From: an uncultured Lachnospiraceae bacterium
GTDB lineage: Bacteria > Bacillota > Clostridia > Lachnospirales > Lachnospiraceae
Length of the DNA: 56,372 nucleotides
Direction of reading: 5' to 3'
NCBI GenBank assembly: GCA_947178125.1
Contig: CAMWXB010000019.1
Coordinates: forward strand, 1 to 56,372
Below the pieces are notes generated by a model that saw nothing but the letters and a program-made list of their open reading frames with translations, searched no databases and was not told the origin of the DNA. The position numbers and the translations under genes were made by a program. This document shows, piece after piece, positions 7,834-16,909 of this stretch (positions are counted from its first letter, which is position 1; every line of letters starts with the position of its first letter).

Positions 7834-10551
7834 CTATCCGTTCCAACTGTTCTTCTCGATACGCGGCTCCATTTCAAGCAGCTCCGACGTTTCATAGACC
7901 ACATGATAAATTCCTGCTGCCAGCAGACACATTCCCTTCTTCACATCGGCAAACATCGGATTCTCACGGTCCTCATAAGTCTCAGACTTAGCAAATGGCA
8001 GAACGAGCGACGCCTGACACCCGAAAGGAACCTGCACCGTCATTTCCACATGGTTCAGGTCAGGAAGCTTCCAATGCACCTGATAAACGCCTGCCGGGCT
8101 GTCATAGACTGCTTTCAGCTCCCGCAATTCCCAGTTCAGTTCCGGCGCAATCCGCATCGTTCTCCCGCTCCGGCTTTCCTGCGAAAATTGAAGCCCGGCG
8201 CCATGCGCGAACATCCATTCCAGTACCGAACCGTAAGCATAATGGTTCAGGCTGTTCATACCGGTACCGGAAATGCTTCCGTCATCCAATACGGAATTCC
8301 AGCGTTCCCATACCGTCGTCGCTCCCAGCTTCACCTCATGGAGCCACCCCGGATATTCTTCGTTCAGCAGCAGTTCATATGCCAGATCGCTCATACCGTA
8401 ATCAGAAAGCACATGGCACATGACCGGCGTACCGATAAAACCGGTCCGGAACTTATGGTCACAGTCCTCAAACAACTTTTCCAACTGCCTTTTTATAAGC
8501 TCCTCATTATCCGACAAATGATATTTTAAGGTCAAAAGCAAGGCCGTCTGTGTCTTGATGCAGCAACGTCCGGTAACGGAATAATATTCTTTTTTCACCT
8601 CGGCAATCTGCTCATCATGAAGCGCCTGATACGCTGCCTGGTCTTCTTCATACCCTAACACAGCCGCCGCTTTCGCTACCAGCTCCGCACTTACCGCATA
8701 ATAGATATTTGCAAGGAAGTCTTCATCCGTGCCTCCGAACATCTGCTCCGCATCCTGCCGCGGATGGTCCAGCGCCAGCCAGTCACCGAAGTGGAACTGT
8801 TTCCGCCAGCCATGCTCCTCTCCATCCACACTGCGCACATAATCCACCCATGCCTTCATCGAGGCGTACTGCCTGCGCAGAATGGACTCATCGCCATAAA
8901 ACAGATACATATTCCACGGAATGATACAGGCCGCATCGCCCCATGCGCACGCCGCATCCGTAATCCCGGCCGAGGGCACGACATTGGGAACCTTTCCGCC
9001 CAGTATCTGCTGTTCCGAATACATATCGTACAAATATTTTTCATAAAAAGCATAGCTGTCCGTCAGATACATCGCCGTAGGAGAAAATACCTGCGCATCC
9101 CCTGTCCAGCCCATGCGCTCATCCCGCTGCGGGCAGTCCGTCGGCACATCGAGGAAATTACTGCGAAGCCCCCACCGCACATTGCTGATAAATTGATTCA
9201 CGAGCGCATTTCCGGTCTCCATATCGCCCACGTCCTCGATGTCGCTGTACAGGACCAGTCCCGTAAAATCCTCCGGCCTCACATTCTCGATTCCCTGTAT
9301 CTTCACATAACGATATCCGTAATAGGTAAATCTGGGCCGGATCACCACTGGCTTTCCGCCACTGATATAACGGTATTCGGATTTCGCACTGCGCAGGTTA
9401 TCATTATAAAAATTCCCCTGCTGCAAAATCTCACCGGTCTGCACAATAATTTCTCTGCCAGAAGGAACATCCACTTTCAGCGTAAAGATACCGGCGAACT
9501 CCTGCCCCATATCCAGCACCGTCTCTCCTGCCGGCGTATGAATCAGTTCTGCCGGCTGTATCGTCTGCTTCACCCGTACAGGCAGACTCTTTCTTGCCAT
9601 CAGACGGCCCGCAGGCGCCTCACAGACAGAAACCTGCTCTAAGGGCAGCGGCGCCAGCGTATCGTCAACCTGCTCCCCGTCATACAGACTGGAAAAAACG
9701 ATATTGCTCCGGCATACCTGCCAGCTCTCATCCGTCCCAATCGTTTCCGCACTGCCATCTACATAGAGCAGCCTGAGTTCCGCGATCAGTTTCCATTCGT
9801 TCCCATAAAACCCTTTTTCTTCTCTGGCCGTATACCCAAAACGCCCCTTATACCAGCCGTTTCCAAGCAAAATTGACAAAGTGCCCGCCTGTTGTAAGGC
9901 TTCCGTCACATCATAAGTCTGATACTGTACCCAGCCATTGTAATTATTGGAATAGGGCGTCAAATATTCCTCTCCGATTTTTTCTCCGTTATAATAAGCC
10001 TCATATAATCCCAGGCCGCACACATACAGCCTGGCCTGGCGCACTTCTTTTTCGGGCGAAACTGCCTTTTCAAAATAGGGGTGCCGTTTTTCTTTACTGT
10101 CGCAGGTAATCCACTTTGCTGACCACGGCTCGTCAATCTTGGCGGTCTCGAACCATTGTACTTCCGAATCGGCCTCTTCCACAGTCCCGCTCACCGTTCC
10201 GCTGTCTCCATTCGCTGTTTCCGCGTTTCCGTTCTCTGCTTCTACGTTTCTATTTCCTGTCTCCGCGCTTCCGTTCTCGATTTCCGCGTCGGTGCGAACC
10301 GTCACTTTCCAGTAATAGCGGGTATAGGGATGCAGTTCCACCGCGACCGGAGATGCCAGGGAATCGAGTTCCGCACAGAATCCGGTGTCCGCCGCTATCT
10401 GCGTGAACGCATCATCCAACGCTACCTGTATTCTGGCCGCAGTCTGTTTCTTTCCTTCCGCATTCCTGACCTTCCACGAAAAAACGGTATCCGTCATATC
10501 AAAACCGAGCGGATTCTCCATATGATTTACTTTACAGCTGTAAATTTCCAT
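7834..10551 (-). CDS. GH78 alpha-L-rhamnosidase
   Basis: A 905-residue glycoside hydrolase family 78 enzyme releasing terminal alpha-L-rhamnose from rhamnogalacturonan fragments or plant glycosides. The order is an N-terminal beta-sandwich (about 1-150), the Bac_rhamnosid_N and concanavalin-like domains (about 155-440), and the catalytic (alpha/alpha)6 barrel with the family hallmark DVPTDCPQRDERMGWTGDAQ near residue 465, followed by a C-terminal beta domain. There is no signal peptide, so it works in the cytoplasm on imported oligosaccharides. I prefer the ATG at 10551 (GGGG-rich site at 8 bases) over the one 24 bases upstream. An odd Glu/Asn/Gly/Thr-rich linker of about 35 residues interrupts the N-terminal domain (encoded near 10180-10290). 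No neighbour is obviously co-transcribed. Confidence 0.93.
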   Translation of the reverse strand: MEIYSCKVNHMENPLGFDMTDTVFSWKVRNAEGKKQTAARIQVALDDAFTQIAADTGFCAELDSLASPVAVELHPYTRYYWKVTVRTDAEIENGSAETGNRNVEAENGNAETANGDSGTVSGTVEEADSEVQWFETAKIDEPWSAKWITCDSKEKRHPYFEKAVSPEKEVRQARLYVCGLGLYEAYYNGEKIGEEYLTPYSNNYNGWVQYQTYDVTEALQQAGTLSILLGNGWYKGRFGYTAREEKGFYGNEWKLIAELRLLYVDGSAETIGTDESWQVCRSNIVFSSLYDGEQVDDTLAPLPLEQVSVCEAPAGRLMARKSLPVRVKQTIQPAELIHTPAGETVLDMGQEFAGIFTLKVDVPSGREIIVQTGEILQQGNFYNDNLRSAKSEYRYISGGKPVVIRPRFTYYGYRYVKIQGIENVRPEDFTGLVLYSDIEDVGDMETGNALVNQFISNVRWGLRSNFLDVPTDCPQRDERMGWTGDAQVFSPTAMYLTDSYAFYEKYLYDMYSEQQILGGKVPNVVPSAGITDAACAWGDAACIIPWNMYLFYGDESILRRQYASMKAWVDYVRSVDGEEHGWRKQFHFGDWLALDHPRQDAEQMFGGTDEDFLANIYYAVSAELVAKAAAVLGYEEDQAAYQALHDEQIAEVKKEYYSVTGRCCIKTQTALLLTLKYHLSDNEELIKRQLEKLFEDCDHKFRTGFIGTPVMCHVLSDYGMSDLAYELLLNEEYPGWLHEVKLGATTVWERWNSVLDDGSISGTGMNSLNHYAYGSVLEWMFAHGAGLQFSQESRSGRTMRIAPELNWELRELKAVYDSPAGVYQVHWKLPDLNHVEMTVQVPFGCQASLVLPFAKSETYEDRENPMFADVKKGMCLLAAGIYHVVYETSELLEMEPRIEKNSWNG

Positions 10552-10731
10552 TTTGTAACCCCATCCTTTCCCCAATCGGTATGTTCATTCCATCCTGATC
10601 ATGAAATAGATTGAAACACATCCTCTTTTTCCATATTCTAGCATACGCATAATGGGGACGTAAAATAGAAAATTCCACATCTATATGCTAAAATGATATA
10701 TAATTCAAAATAATGAATTAAAACCATTCCC

Positions 10732-10766
10732 AACCACAGGTTGAATCTCCCGCTCAACCAATGGTT
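10732..10766 (+). promoter_or_regulatory. Imperfect palindrome upstream of the XRE regulator
   Basis: AACCACAGGTTGA and TCAACCAATGGTT form an 11-of-13 inverted repeat around a 9-base CTCCCGC-containing centre, ending 53 bases before the regulator's start codon. The layout resembles an autoregulatory operator, but nothing in the sequence proves binding. Confidence 0.4.
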
Positions 10767-10819
10767 CGTGTTAAAAACAGTCAGGCAGTTGTATTATTCC
10801 AGGTAAAGGAGGACACAAG

Positions 10820-11641
10820 ATGAACCAGATAGAAATCGGAAAATTTATTGCCAAATGCCGTAAAGAGAAAAAACTGACGCAGGCGCAGCTGGCGGAAAAA
10901 CTGAATATTACAGACAGGGCTGTATCGAAATGGGAAACCGGAAAAAGCATGCCTGACTCATCTATCATGTTGGAACTTTGTGAAATACTGGGAATCACAG
11001 TAAACGAATTGTTAAGCGGGGAGAAAATTGATATGGAAAGTTACGAACAAAAAGTAGAAGAAAACTTAATCGCTCTGAAAAGAAAAGATGAAAACAATAC
11101 GGCAAAAAATATGATCATTTCATCTCTTTTTTCAGTAACTCTTTTAACCGGAATCATGGTGTGCATTATCTGCAATCTTGCAATATCCGGCAGCCTGACA
11201 TGGTCGCTCATTCCGGTCAGTTCCATTGTCTTCGCATGGGTCATATCCTTTCCGGGCATTCTGTTGGGAAAAAGGGGAATTGCTATGAGCTTTACATCGT
11301 TAAGCGTTTTTATCATTCCATACCTGTATTTATTGAGCCGTCTGCTAAATGCAAGGGCCGTATTTTCAATCGGAAGCGCGATCGCATTTGTTTCCATTCT
11401 ATTTTTATGGCTTATCTTTGCAGTCTTTAACCACATTGGGAAAACGCAAAAATTAATTGCTCTTGGAACCGCCTTTTTATTGGCGATTCCGTTCATGTTC
11501 GTGATCAATGTAGTGCTGTCAAAAATGACAGCGGAACCGATTCTTGATGTGTGGGATATGCTGACCGTTTTCCTGCTATTGATATTCGCGTTTGTTTCTT
11601 TTATCTGTGACTATGCCAAAAAGAAAGGGGTAATAAAATAA
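10820..11641 (+). CDS. XRE-type HTH regulator with membrane-spanning C-terminus
   Basis: A 273-residue protein. Residues 1-70 are a Cro/CI helix-turn-helix (LTQAQLAEKLNITDRAVSKWE); residues about 95-270 contain five to six hydrophobic segments. This architecture, an XRE domain joined to a membrane domain, is common in Firmicutes and often sits near transport or stress genes; its signal is unknown. ATG has AAGGAGG at about 8 bases. Its stop codon directly abuts the stop codon of the convergent AlbA_2 gene, leaving no space for a separate terminator. Confidence 0.88.
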   Translation: MNQIEIGKFIAKCRKEKKLTQAQLAEKLNITDRAVSKWETGKSMPDSSIMLELCEILGITVNELLSGEKIDMESYEQKVEENLIALKRKDENNTAKNMIISSLFSVTLLTGIMVCIICNLAISGSLTWSLIPVSSIVFAWVISFPGILLGKRGIAMSFTSLSVFIIPYLYLLSRLLNARAVFSIGSAIAFVSILFLWLIFAVFNHIGKTQKLIALGTAFLLAIPFMFVINVVLSKMTAEPILDVWDMLTVFLLLIFAFVSFICDYAKKKGVIK

Positions 11642-12964
11642 TCAAAACTTATTTATTTCCCAATATCCCTTTCTGTCAGAACCAATACGCTTGATTTTTT
11701 CATCTTCACGCAATTCTTTTATGAGGCGGCTGATTTTTCTGGTACTGAATCCAGTCTTTTCAGCCAGCCTTTTTGCCGTAATACCCGGTTCTTTTTTCAA
11801 TATCAGCAATAGTTTTGTTTCATCGCCATTTTCATCGCCATTTTCATCGCCATTTTCATCGCCATGGGTAATCTTTGTGTTTTCTTCTATTATAGAAAAT
11901 GGGAAGACAACTTTTATAAAATGTTCCGATATTTCAAAAATATTTTTATCATAAGCGCTCAAAATACGGCTCATTCCAGAACCAAGCTGTTCAACCAACC
12001 CTACATCTTTAAATACGCGCATTAATTCCCGATTTCTCGGCATACTGCTACAACTGAAGAAATCATCTCTGCTCTGCCCCTGAATCAAACCACCATAAGA
12101 TGTGAACTCCATCCTGTCACTAAAAATTTCAAATACTGGTGGAATTTCTCGGGAAAAATCGTTATGAACAATAGCATTAATCAACGCTTCCCGCATCGGA
12201 ATTGACTCTACCAGATTTTTCTCAATCCGCTTTGTACTGGTCACTTTAGCTTTTGTCACATTCTCAATTTTCATTTTCTCCAAAACATGATTCGCAGCTT
12301 TAAGCAATGAACAATATCCGTATTCCTCATTTTCAATTAAATCAACCTTGTCTTTCCCGGCATATTTAGCGACTTTAATTGACACGCCATTTTCATCTGC
12401 TAAAAGATAGGCAATATAATTATATTTTCCTTCCGGAGTAAGCAATTCAAGACTATTCGCAAACTGCTTATTCAATTCCAGACCACGCTCCTGATAATAT
12501 ATTCTAAGTTGTGCAAAGGTAAGGTCTTGTCTGGGTGATGAAATATTTCGCAATGTTGTGTGTATCCTTTTAGCATATAATTCATCTATCAAATGAGCAG
12601 ACATTGGCTGTGTTGATGTTCCCAATCTCATGAAACAGCCATTGGGAGACATTCCTTTACTCTTAATATAATACGGTTTCTCTAATCCACTGGATACAAT
12701 AATTTTAATTACCGCTATACCTTCTATATTTTCAGTAACAATATCGAATAGCCCAAGTGTCGAAGGCAGGATATTGTTCTTAATTCTATCAGCTATTTTA
12801 AGCTGCATGGAATCCATATCCGAATTTTCAACTGGCTGACCATTATCGTCAATTCCAATATACAATACTCCGCCTTCACGATTATTTAAAAAGGCTACGA
12901 TTTCTTTTTCCATTTTCTCATTTAACGTTGATTTAAATTCTAAACGATTGCTTTCATACAACAT
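11642..12964 (-). CDS. AlbA_2 / Schlafen-type ATP-binding regulator (RecG-like family)
   Basis: A 440-residue protein. Residues 1-120 form an AlbA_2 (Schlafen-like) DNA/RNA-binding domain starting LYESNRLEFKSTL; residues about 250-340 match the HATPase_c_4 region with MREALINAIVHNDFSREIPP; the last 70 residues are a winged helix (ITAKRLAEKTGFSTRKISRL). Databases often call these putative RecG-like transcriptional regulators; no helicase motifs are present. A (GDEN)n spacer links the ATP-binding part to the winged helix. ATG has AGGAGG at 7 bases. It is AT-rich compared with nearby genes, which suggests a mobile accessory gene. A role in phage defence or regulation is unproven. Confidence 0.85.
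   Translation of the reverse strand: MLYESNRLEFKSTLNEKMEKEIVAFLNNREGGVLYIGIDDNGQPVENSDMDSMQLKIADRIKNNILPSTLGLFDIVTENIEGIAVIKIIVSSGLEKPYYIKSKGMSPNGCFMRLGTSTQPMSAHLIDELYAKRIHTTLRNISSPRQDLTFAQLRIYYQERGLELNKQFANSLELLTPEGKYNYIAYLLADENGVSIKVAKYAGKDKVDLIENEEYGYCSLLKAANHVLEKMKIENVTKAKVTSTKRIEKNLVESIPMREALINAIVHNDFSREIPPVFEIFSDRMEFTSYGGLIQGQSRDDFFSCSSMPRNRELMRVFKDVGLVEQLGSGMSRILSAYDKNIFEISEHFIKVVFPFSIIEENTKITHGDENGDENGDENGDETKLLLILKKEPGITAKRLAEKTGFSTRKISRLIKELREDEKIKRIGSDRKGYWEINKF
11821..11865 (-). repeat. 12-bp in-frame tandem repeat (GDEN linker)
   Basis: CATCGCCATTTT is repeated three times plus nine bases of a fourth copy, without a single mismatch. It codes for GDEN units on the minus strand, between the ATPase-like part and the winged helix of the AlbA_2 protein. 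Perfect identity suggests recent slippage; the 12-base period keeps the frame whatever the copy number. Confidence 0.93.
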
Positions 12965-13010
12965 TTAATTTCCTCCTGAACTGATTCCTGAACTTATGTG
13001 ACACTGGTCA

Positions 13011-13742
13011 TTAATCTGTTTTCTTCGCCCTCACCAACAGCATCATCGGCCGCCGCAATTCATCTTTCATCCCGGGAATATCCATCATTTCCGCCGGCGG
13101 CTGAGCTTCTTCTACCGCCTCAAGAGCAAATCCGTTATGCAATAACCCCATCAGGATCTGCGTCAGCGTATGATGCTGCTTTACCACATCACAACCGAGG
13201 AAATGCGTGTTTCTTTTTCCGGGGAGGAAATAATCATCAACCGGCCAGTATGCAGGTTTTCCGTCATCCACATAAATCCAGTCCTGCGCTACACCGGCAG
13301 TAAACACCGGATGCTCTATGTTAAACAGGAACACGCCGCCGGGTTTCAGCGTTTTGTTTACCTTTTGGAATACCGATTCCAGATTTTCAATATAATGCAA
13401 AGCCAGATTGGAAAGCACACAGTCCCATGTATTTTCCGGGTATTCATACGTTTCTATTCCGCAGACGCGGTATGTAATCCGATTTCCGCCGTTACGCTTC
13501 TCCGCCTCTTCGATCATTCTTTTGCTCAAATCGATTCCCAATATCCGCGCCGCGCCCTGTTCCTCAGAAAACCTGCAATGCCATCCATAGCCGCATCCAA
13601 GGTCAAGAACGTGCTTCCCCTGAAGTTCTGGGAAAAGCGGCTTTAGCTGGTGCCACTCACCCGCGGCAGTCAGTCCATCTTTGCTGCGCGGCATCTGGGC
13701 ATATTGGGCAAAGAAATTTTCATTATCGTATTCGCTGTTCAT
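13011..13742 (-). CDS. Class I SAM-dependent methyltransferase
   Basis: A 243-residue methyltransferase with motif I VLDLGCGYGWHC near residue 46, the acidic strand-2 end LGIDLS, and the post-motif LSNLALHYIENLE typical of the Methyltransf_11/25 group. The substrate is a small molecule that cannot be named. I use ATG 13742, five bases after the stop of the DUF4317-like gene, with GGAG about 12 bases upstream; a TTG further up would overlap that gene. The two genes are therefore probably an operon. Confidence 0.88.
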   Translation of the reverse strand: MNSEYDNENFFAQYAQMPRSKDGLTAAGEWHQLKPLFPELQGKHVLDLGCGYGWHCRFSEEQGAARILGIDLSKRMIEEAEKRNGGNRITYRVCGIETYEYPENTWDCVLSNLALHYIENLESVFQKVNKTLKPGGVFLFNIEHPVFTAGVAQDWIYVDDGKPAYWPVDDYFLPGKRNTHFLGCDVVKQHHTLTQILMGLLHNGFALEAVEEAQPPAEMMDIPGMKDELRRPMMLLVRAKKTD

Positions 13743-13747
13743 ACCGA

Positions 13748-14365
13748 TTATTGCTCCAATCCTTCCCAATTCGGGAATTTACCGACCGCCTGAAAAACAT
13801 CAATCCTCTGGATATCGCTGCTCCTGTCCTTGAAGGCCGGAAAAAGAAAGCCGCATTCCGGCGCGCCCGGCTCATAATCCCCGCTCACCGGACAGACCGC
13901 ACAAATGATGAACTGGTAGACTTCTTCCGATTCCCAAAGGCTTTCTTTATCGCTCGCCTTCAAAGGTATGTCATAACTGCCATAGAAAAAATAAATAGCA
14001 TACGCACCATCCGCTTGATATCTTTTTCCAAATTCTTCATAAAGTACATCCAGCATTGCATCGTTTTTCAGTCCGCACTCCTTCAATGCCATAAGCAGCT
14101 GCCATATGCTCCCCGGTTTCCGGCTCGCTTCTGTAAAAGAATATTCCCGCAGCTGCACATTTGTATCTGAAAACGGAATCGCTTTTGCAATGTCCAGATT
14201 AAGCTGCTGGTCTTTTGCCGACAAGTTCTGAAAATGTTTATTAAAAGTCCCGTCCACAAATCCTTCTTCATCCAGATAGGCCCCGGCTATCCGGCTGAAA
14301 CAGTTACGCTTCAACGTCATGCGTCTTGTCAGTTCCAGCATATCTTCACGATTGATTTTTCCCAT
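13748..14365 (-). CDS. DUF4317-like protein, shorter than usual
   Basis: A 205-residue protein resembling the DUF4317 family found in Lachnospiraceae. Recognisable stretches are the opening MLELTRRMTLKRNCFSRIAG, YDIPLK near residue 133, FIICAVCPV near 153 and the PECGFLFPAFKDRSSDI block near 170-185. Members I know are about 400 residues long, so this copy appears to keep only the N-terminal half. Function of the family is unknown. AAGGGG precedes the ATG. It is coupled to the methyltransferase downstream. Confidence 0.65.
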   Translation of the reverse strand: MGKINREDMLELTRRMTLKRNCFSRIAGAYLDEEGFVDGTFNKHFQNLSAKDQQLNLDIAKAIPFSDTNVQLREYSFTEASRKPGSIWQLLMALKECGLKNDAMLDVLYEEFGKRYQADGAYAIYFFYGSYDIPLKASDKESLWESEEVYQFIICAVCPVSGDYEPGAPECGFLFPAFKDRSSDIQRIDVFQAVGKFPNWEGLEQ

Positions 14366-14385
14366 AGGTACACCCCTTTTCTGCT

Positions 14386-14418
14386 TTTTAAAAAGCGGAA
14401 AGCCATCAAGCTTTCCGC
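14386..14418 (-). terminator. Rho-independent terminator
   Basis: On the minus strand GCGGAAAG and CTTTCCGC form an 8-bp stem with an 8-base loop followed by five T residues. It ends the lipoprotein gene and separates it from the DUF4317-like gene. Confidence 0.85.
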
Positions 14419-14460
14419 CTCGGATTCATTACCTTATCATAACACAATGCTGTCTTCCTA

Positions 14461-14961
14461 TCAATTGATACCTGTTATCCCCAACTCTCCGTCTACTGAC
14501 TTAAAAATAATGTTGGGTGTGGCATCTCCCATAACGACTCCCGCCATTGTCTCCTCCAGTGCCGAAACATCCACAGCTGCAATCACAGCACACCTTTCCG
14601 CTGTAAAAACGACGTCTTCTCCCAGTGCCAGAAAAGCGTCTTTATCTTCCATGACCTCGCCATTTACTGCGACCGGATAAATACACAGATTGGCAAGCGC
14701 TTCCATATCCCGATGAGATACGGCTGTCTGAATCTCCTCCGCAAACGCCGCTGTCTCACCATTCTCTCCTTTACTTTCCAGATCATCATAATTATCGTTC
14801 TTTTCTTCTGCTTCGCTTTCTGTTGGCTCGTTTTCTGTCTGCTCCGCATCCGCAGAAGCATCCGCCGGCGTCGCGGCACTTCCTGCTCCCTTTGCACCAC
14901 AGCCCATACAACTAAAAATCATAATTCCTGCCGCTAATACGAATTTCCATTTTTTCATCAT
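14461..14961 (-). CDS. Putative lipoprotein
   Basis: A 166-residue protein with a lipoprotein signal peptide: basic MMKKWK, a hydrophobic stretch, and a lipobox ending FSCMGC with the modified Cys at 21. Residues 22-65 are a Glu/Asp/Ala-rich linker, and the remainder (about 70-166) is a small domain beginning EIQTAVSHRDMEALANL that resembles NTF2-like or DUF4878-type folds. It should be anchored to the outer face of the membrane. Function is unknown. AGGAGGAG lies just before the ATG, and the gene is a single unit ending at the hairpin at 14386-14418. Confidence 0.8.
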   Translation of the reverse strand: MMKKWKFVLAAGIMIFSCMGCGAKGAGSAATPADASADAEQTENEPTESEAEEKNDNYDDLESKGENGETAAFAEEIQTAVSHRDMEALANLCIYPVAVNGEVMEDKDAFLALGEDVVFTAERCAVIAAVDVSALEETMAGVVMGDATPNIIFKSVDGELGITGIN

Positions 14962-15119
14962 TTCTCCTCCTGCTATTCGTTCAAAAAGTCATGTTATACC
15001 ATGCAGGATTTATTATACGCTGTCGATATTGAGGGTTCAATCCACTGTTTTTCGCATAATGATACGAATTATTCGCAGAATGCGGTGAACTACGAGAGAT
15101 ATATTTTATAAATGGCTGA

Positions 15120-16043
15120 CTAAAACTGCCCCACAATACGTTTCACTTCTGAAAGATACATCCGTCCGAACATATTCAGATGATTCAGGAGATGATAAAG
15201 ATTATACACATCGCGTCGATGCTCATATCCCGGCTGCAAAGGTATTCTTTCTTTATAGGCGTCATAAAAAGCCGGCGGAAATCCGCCGAACAGTTCTGTC
15301 ATCGCAATATCCGCTTCGGCATGACCCACATAAACTGCAGGATCGATCAGCCACGCTCTGCCATCATTTCCCGTAATAACGTTTCCCGCCCACAGATCAC
15401 CATGCAGCAGGGACGGATATTCGGGCTCCACAAGGATTTCATCTATATGATCAAGAAATCGGACTATCCTTTTCAAATCCTCTTTATCAAAATAGCGGGC
15501 TGCATCCCGAAACTGCGGCTCGAGACGACAGTCACGGAAAAAGCCTGTCCAACTGCCATATCCTTTATTGATCTGACTGCGCCTGCCGATATAGTTATCA
15601 CAGCCTAACCCATATTTCCCATTTGGAACCAATCCGACTGTTGACGCCCGGTGCAGATCGGATAACTGTCCGGCAAAATCCTTCCAATAACCCGCGTTAT
15701 GACTTTTACCGCCGATAAATTCCAACAGCAAAAAAGAAAATCCGCCTCTGCCCTCGTCGGTCCCGACGCCGAGAATACGCGGCGTGCCAATGGCATTTGT
15801 CTGTGCAATCGCGTGCAGCCCCACAGCTTCCGCAGTAAAAAAGGACAGCTTTTCCTTTGCATTTGATTTCATAAAGACAGATTGGCCGCCTGTAAGCATA
15901 AGACGATACGCTTCATTAATATCGCCGCCGGATATCCGGCCGGCGCTTTCAACCCTTGTTCCTTCCCCAAAAAGCGAGCATAAAGCGTCCGATAATGAGG
16001 CAAAATGCGGCGGTAGTTTCTTATCAAAGGCCCCTTGTCCCAT
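15120..16043 (-). CDS. Fructosamine kinase family protein
   Basis: A 307-residue member of the fructosamine-3-kinase/ketosamine kinase family, with a protein-kinase-like fold related to aminoglycoside phosphotransferases. Diagnostic parts are the SGGDINEAYRL opening near residue 38, the ATP-binding Lys in VFMKSN, the catalytic loop LLHGDLWAGNV near 213 and the metal-binding Asp in WLIDPAVYVGHAEADIAM. The family phosphorylates sugar amines on glycated proteins or small molecules so that they decompose. It follows the EcsC gene after 19 bases, so the three genes from 18967 down to 15120 may be co-transcribed. Confidence 0.9.
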   Translation of the reverse strand: MGQGAFDKKLPPHFASLSDALCSLFGEGTRVESAGRISGGDINEAYRLMLTGGQSVFMKSNAKEKLSFFTAEAVGLHAIAQTNAIGTPRILGVGTDEGRGGFSFLLLEFIGGKSHNAGYWKDFAGQLSDLHRASTVGLVPNGKYGLGCDNYIGRRSQINKGYGSWTGFFRDCRLEPQFRDAARYFDKEDLKRIVRFLDHIDEILVEPEYPSLLHGDLWAGNVITGNDGRAWLIDPAVYVGHAEADIAMTELFGGFPPAFYDAYKERIPLQPGYEHRRDVYNLYHLLNHLNMFGRMYLSEVKRIVGQF

Positions 16044-16062
16044 CCTTGTGCCGCTCCTTTCT

Positions 16063-16884
16063 TCACATAAATTCTTTATCCGATGGCTGTCTTCTCCTGA
16101 GTAAATAACGTTTTCGATACTTCAATTGCACATACCGCATGATTTTCTGATAGTAAATCGGATTTGCTGCACCGCCCAGTATTCCTACAAGCGGAAGCCC
16201 CTGAATGAATTTTGTGACCAGCATCTCTGTTGCAAAAGCATTCGCCGTCTTATCAATCTGCTGTTTTAATTCATTTTCATCATAAACCACATTCATATCC
16301 TGGACCATATACCTGTCATTTTCTGAATTTAATTCTTTCCACTCTTCACCGGCTGCCATCGATGTCTCCAGCATTTTCAGGATAAATATCTTTTCCTCCG
16401 TTGTTTCGTAATCAAATCCATATTTTAATGCGGTTTCATATACGCCGCGAAGTAATACACCCACCCAAATTACAATATCCGGCAGTCCGATGCCAAGAGC
16501 GCCGAGGCCTATGCCCTCAACAGTCGTGACTACCGTGTTAAGAGCATTACTGCCCGCAGCTCCTGAACGGATTCTTCCGATTTCTTTTCTGCCGCCCTTG
16601 ACATCCATCGCATAATCATTAATTTGAAACTCTTTTGCAATTGAATCCTTATCATAAGTCTTCTCAATAATAACCGTACCCTTCTCAAAAACCAGACCAA
16701 ATGCTTTCGAATAAGCTTTCTGCAGTCTAGACATGACCTTTTCGGGAATCCTGTTTTCCAATTTCACCTTCCAGGCCGGGTCAATTTCATGTTTTTCGGC
16801 ATATTGAATGAGTTTCTTTTCCTCCCGCTCAATTTTCTGCAGCTCTCTCTCCACCGGAGAAATTTTTGTTTTAAATAACCCCAT
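16063..16884 (-). CDS. EcsC family protein
   Basis: A 273-residue protein matching the EcsC family (Bacillus EcsC lies with an ABC exporter but its biochemical role is undefined). Visible traits are a charged N-terminal helix, a Gly-rich hydrophobic region around residues 115-150 (TTVEGIGLGALGIGLPDIV), and a C-terminal membrane-associated hydrophobic helix (FIQGLPLVGILGGAANPIYY) ending in a basic tail. The start is ATG 16884 with AGGAG about 8 bases upstream; a longer frame would overlap the helicase gene. No Ecs ABC transporter genes are next to it. Confidence 0.85.
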   Translation of the reverse strand: MGLFKTKISPVERELQKIEREEKKLIQYAEKHEIDPAWKVKLENRIPEKVMSRLQKAYSKAFGLVFEKGTVIIEKTYDKDSIAKEFQINDYAMDVKGGRKEIGRIRSGAAGSNALNTVVTTVEGIGLGALGIGLPDIVIWVGVLLRGVYETALKYGFDYETTEEKIFILKMLETSMAAGEEWKELNSENDRYMVQDMNVVYDENELKQQIDKTANAFATEMLVTKFIQGLPLVGILGGAANPIYYQKIMRYVQLKYRKRYLLRRRQPSDKEFM

Positions 16885-16909
16885 ACCGAAACTCCTCTCT
16901 GCTTCCTGT

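Noticed and set aside
8764..9642. 292-residue plus-strand open frame opposite the rhamnosidase
   Set aside because: It has the His/Arg/Pro-rich composition of an antisense shadow and no ribosome site; GH78 motifs on the other strand are clear.
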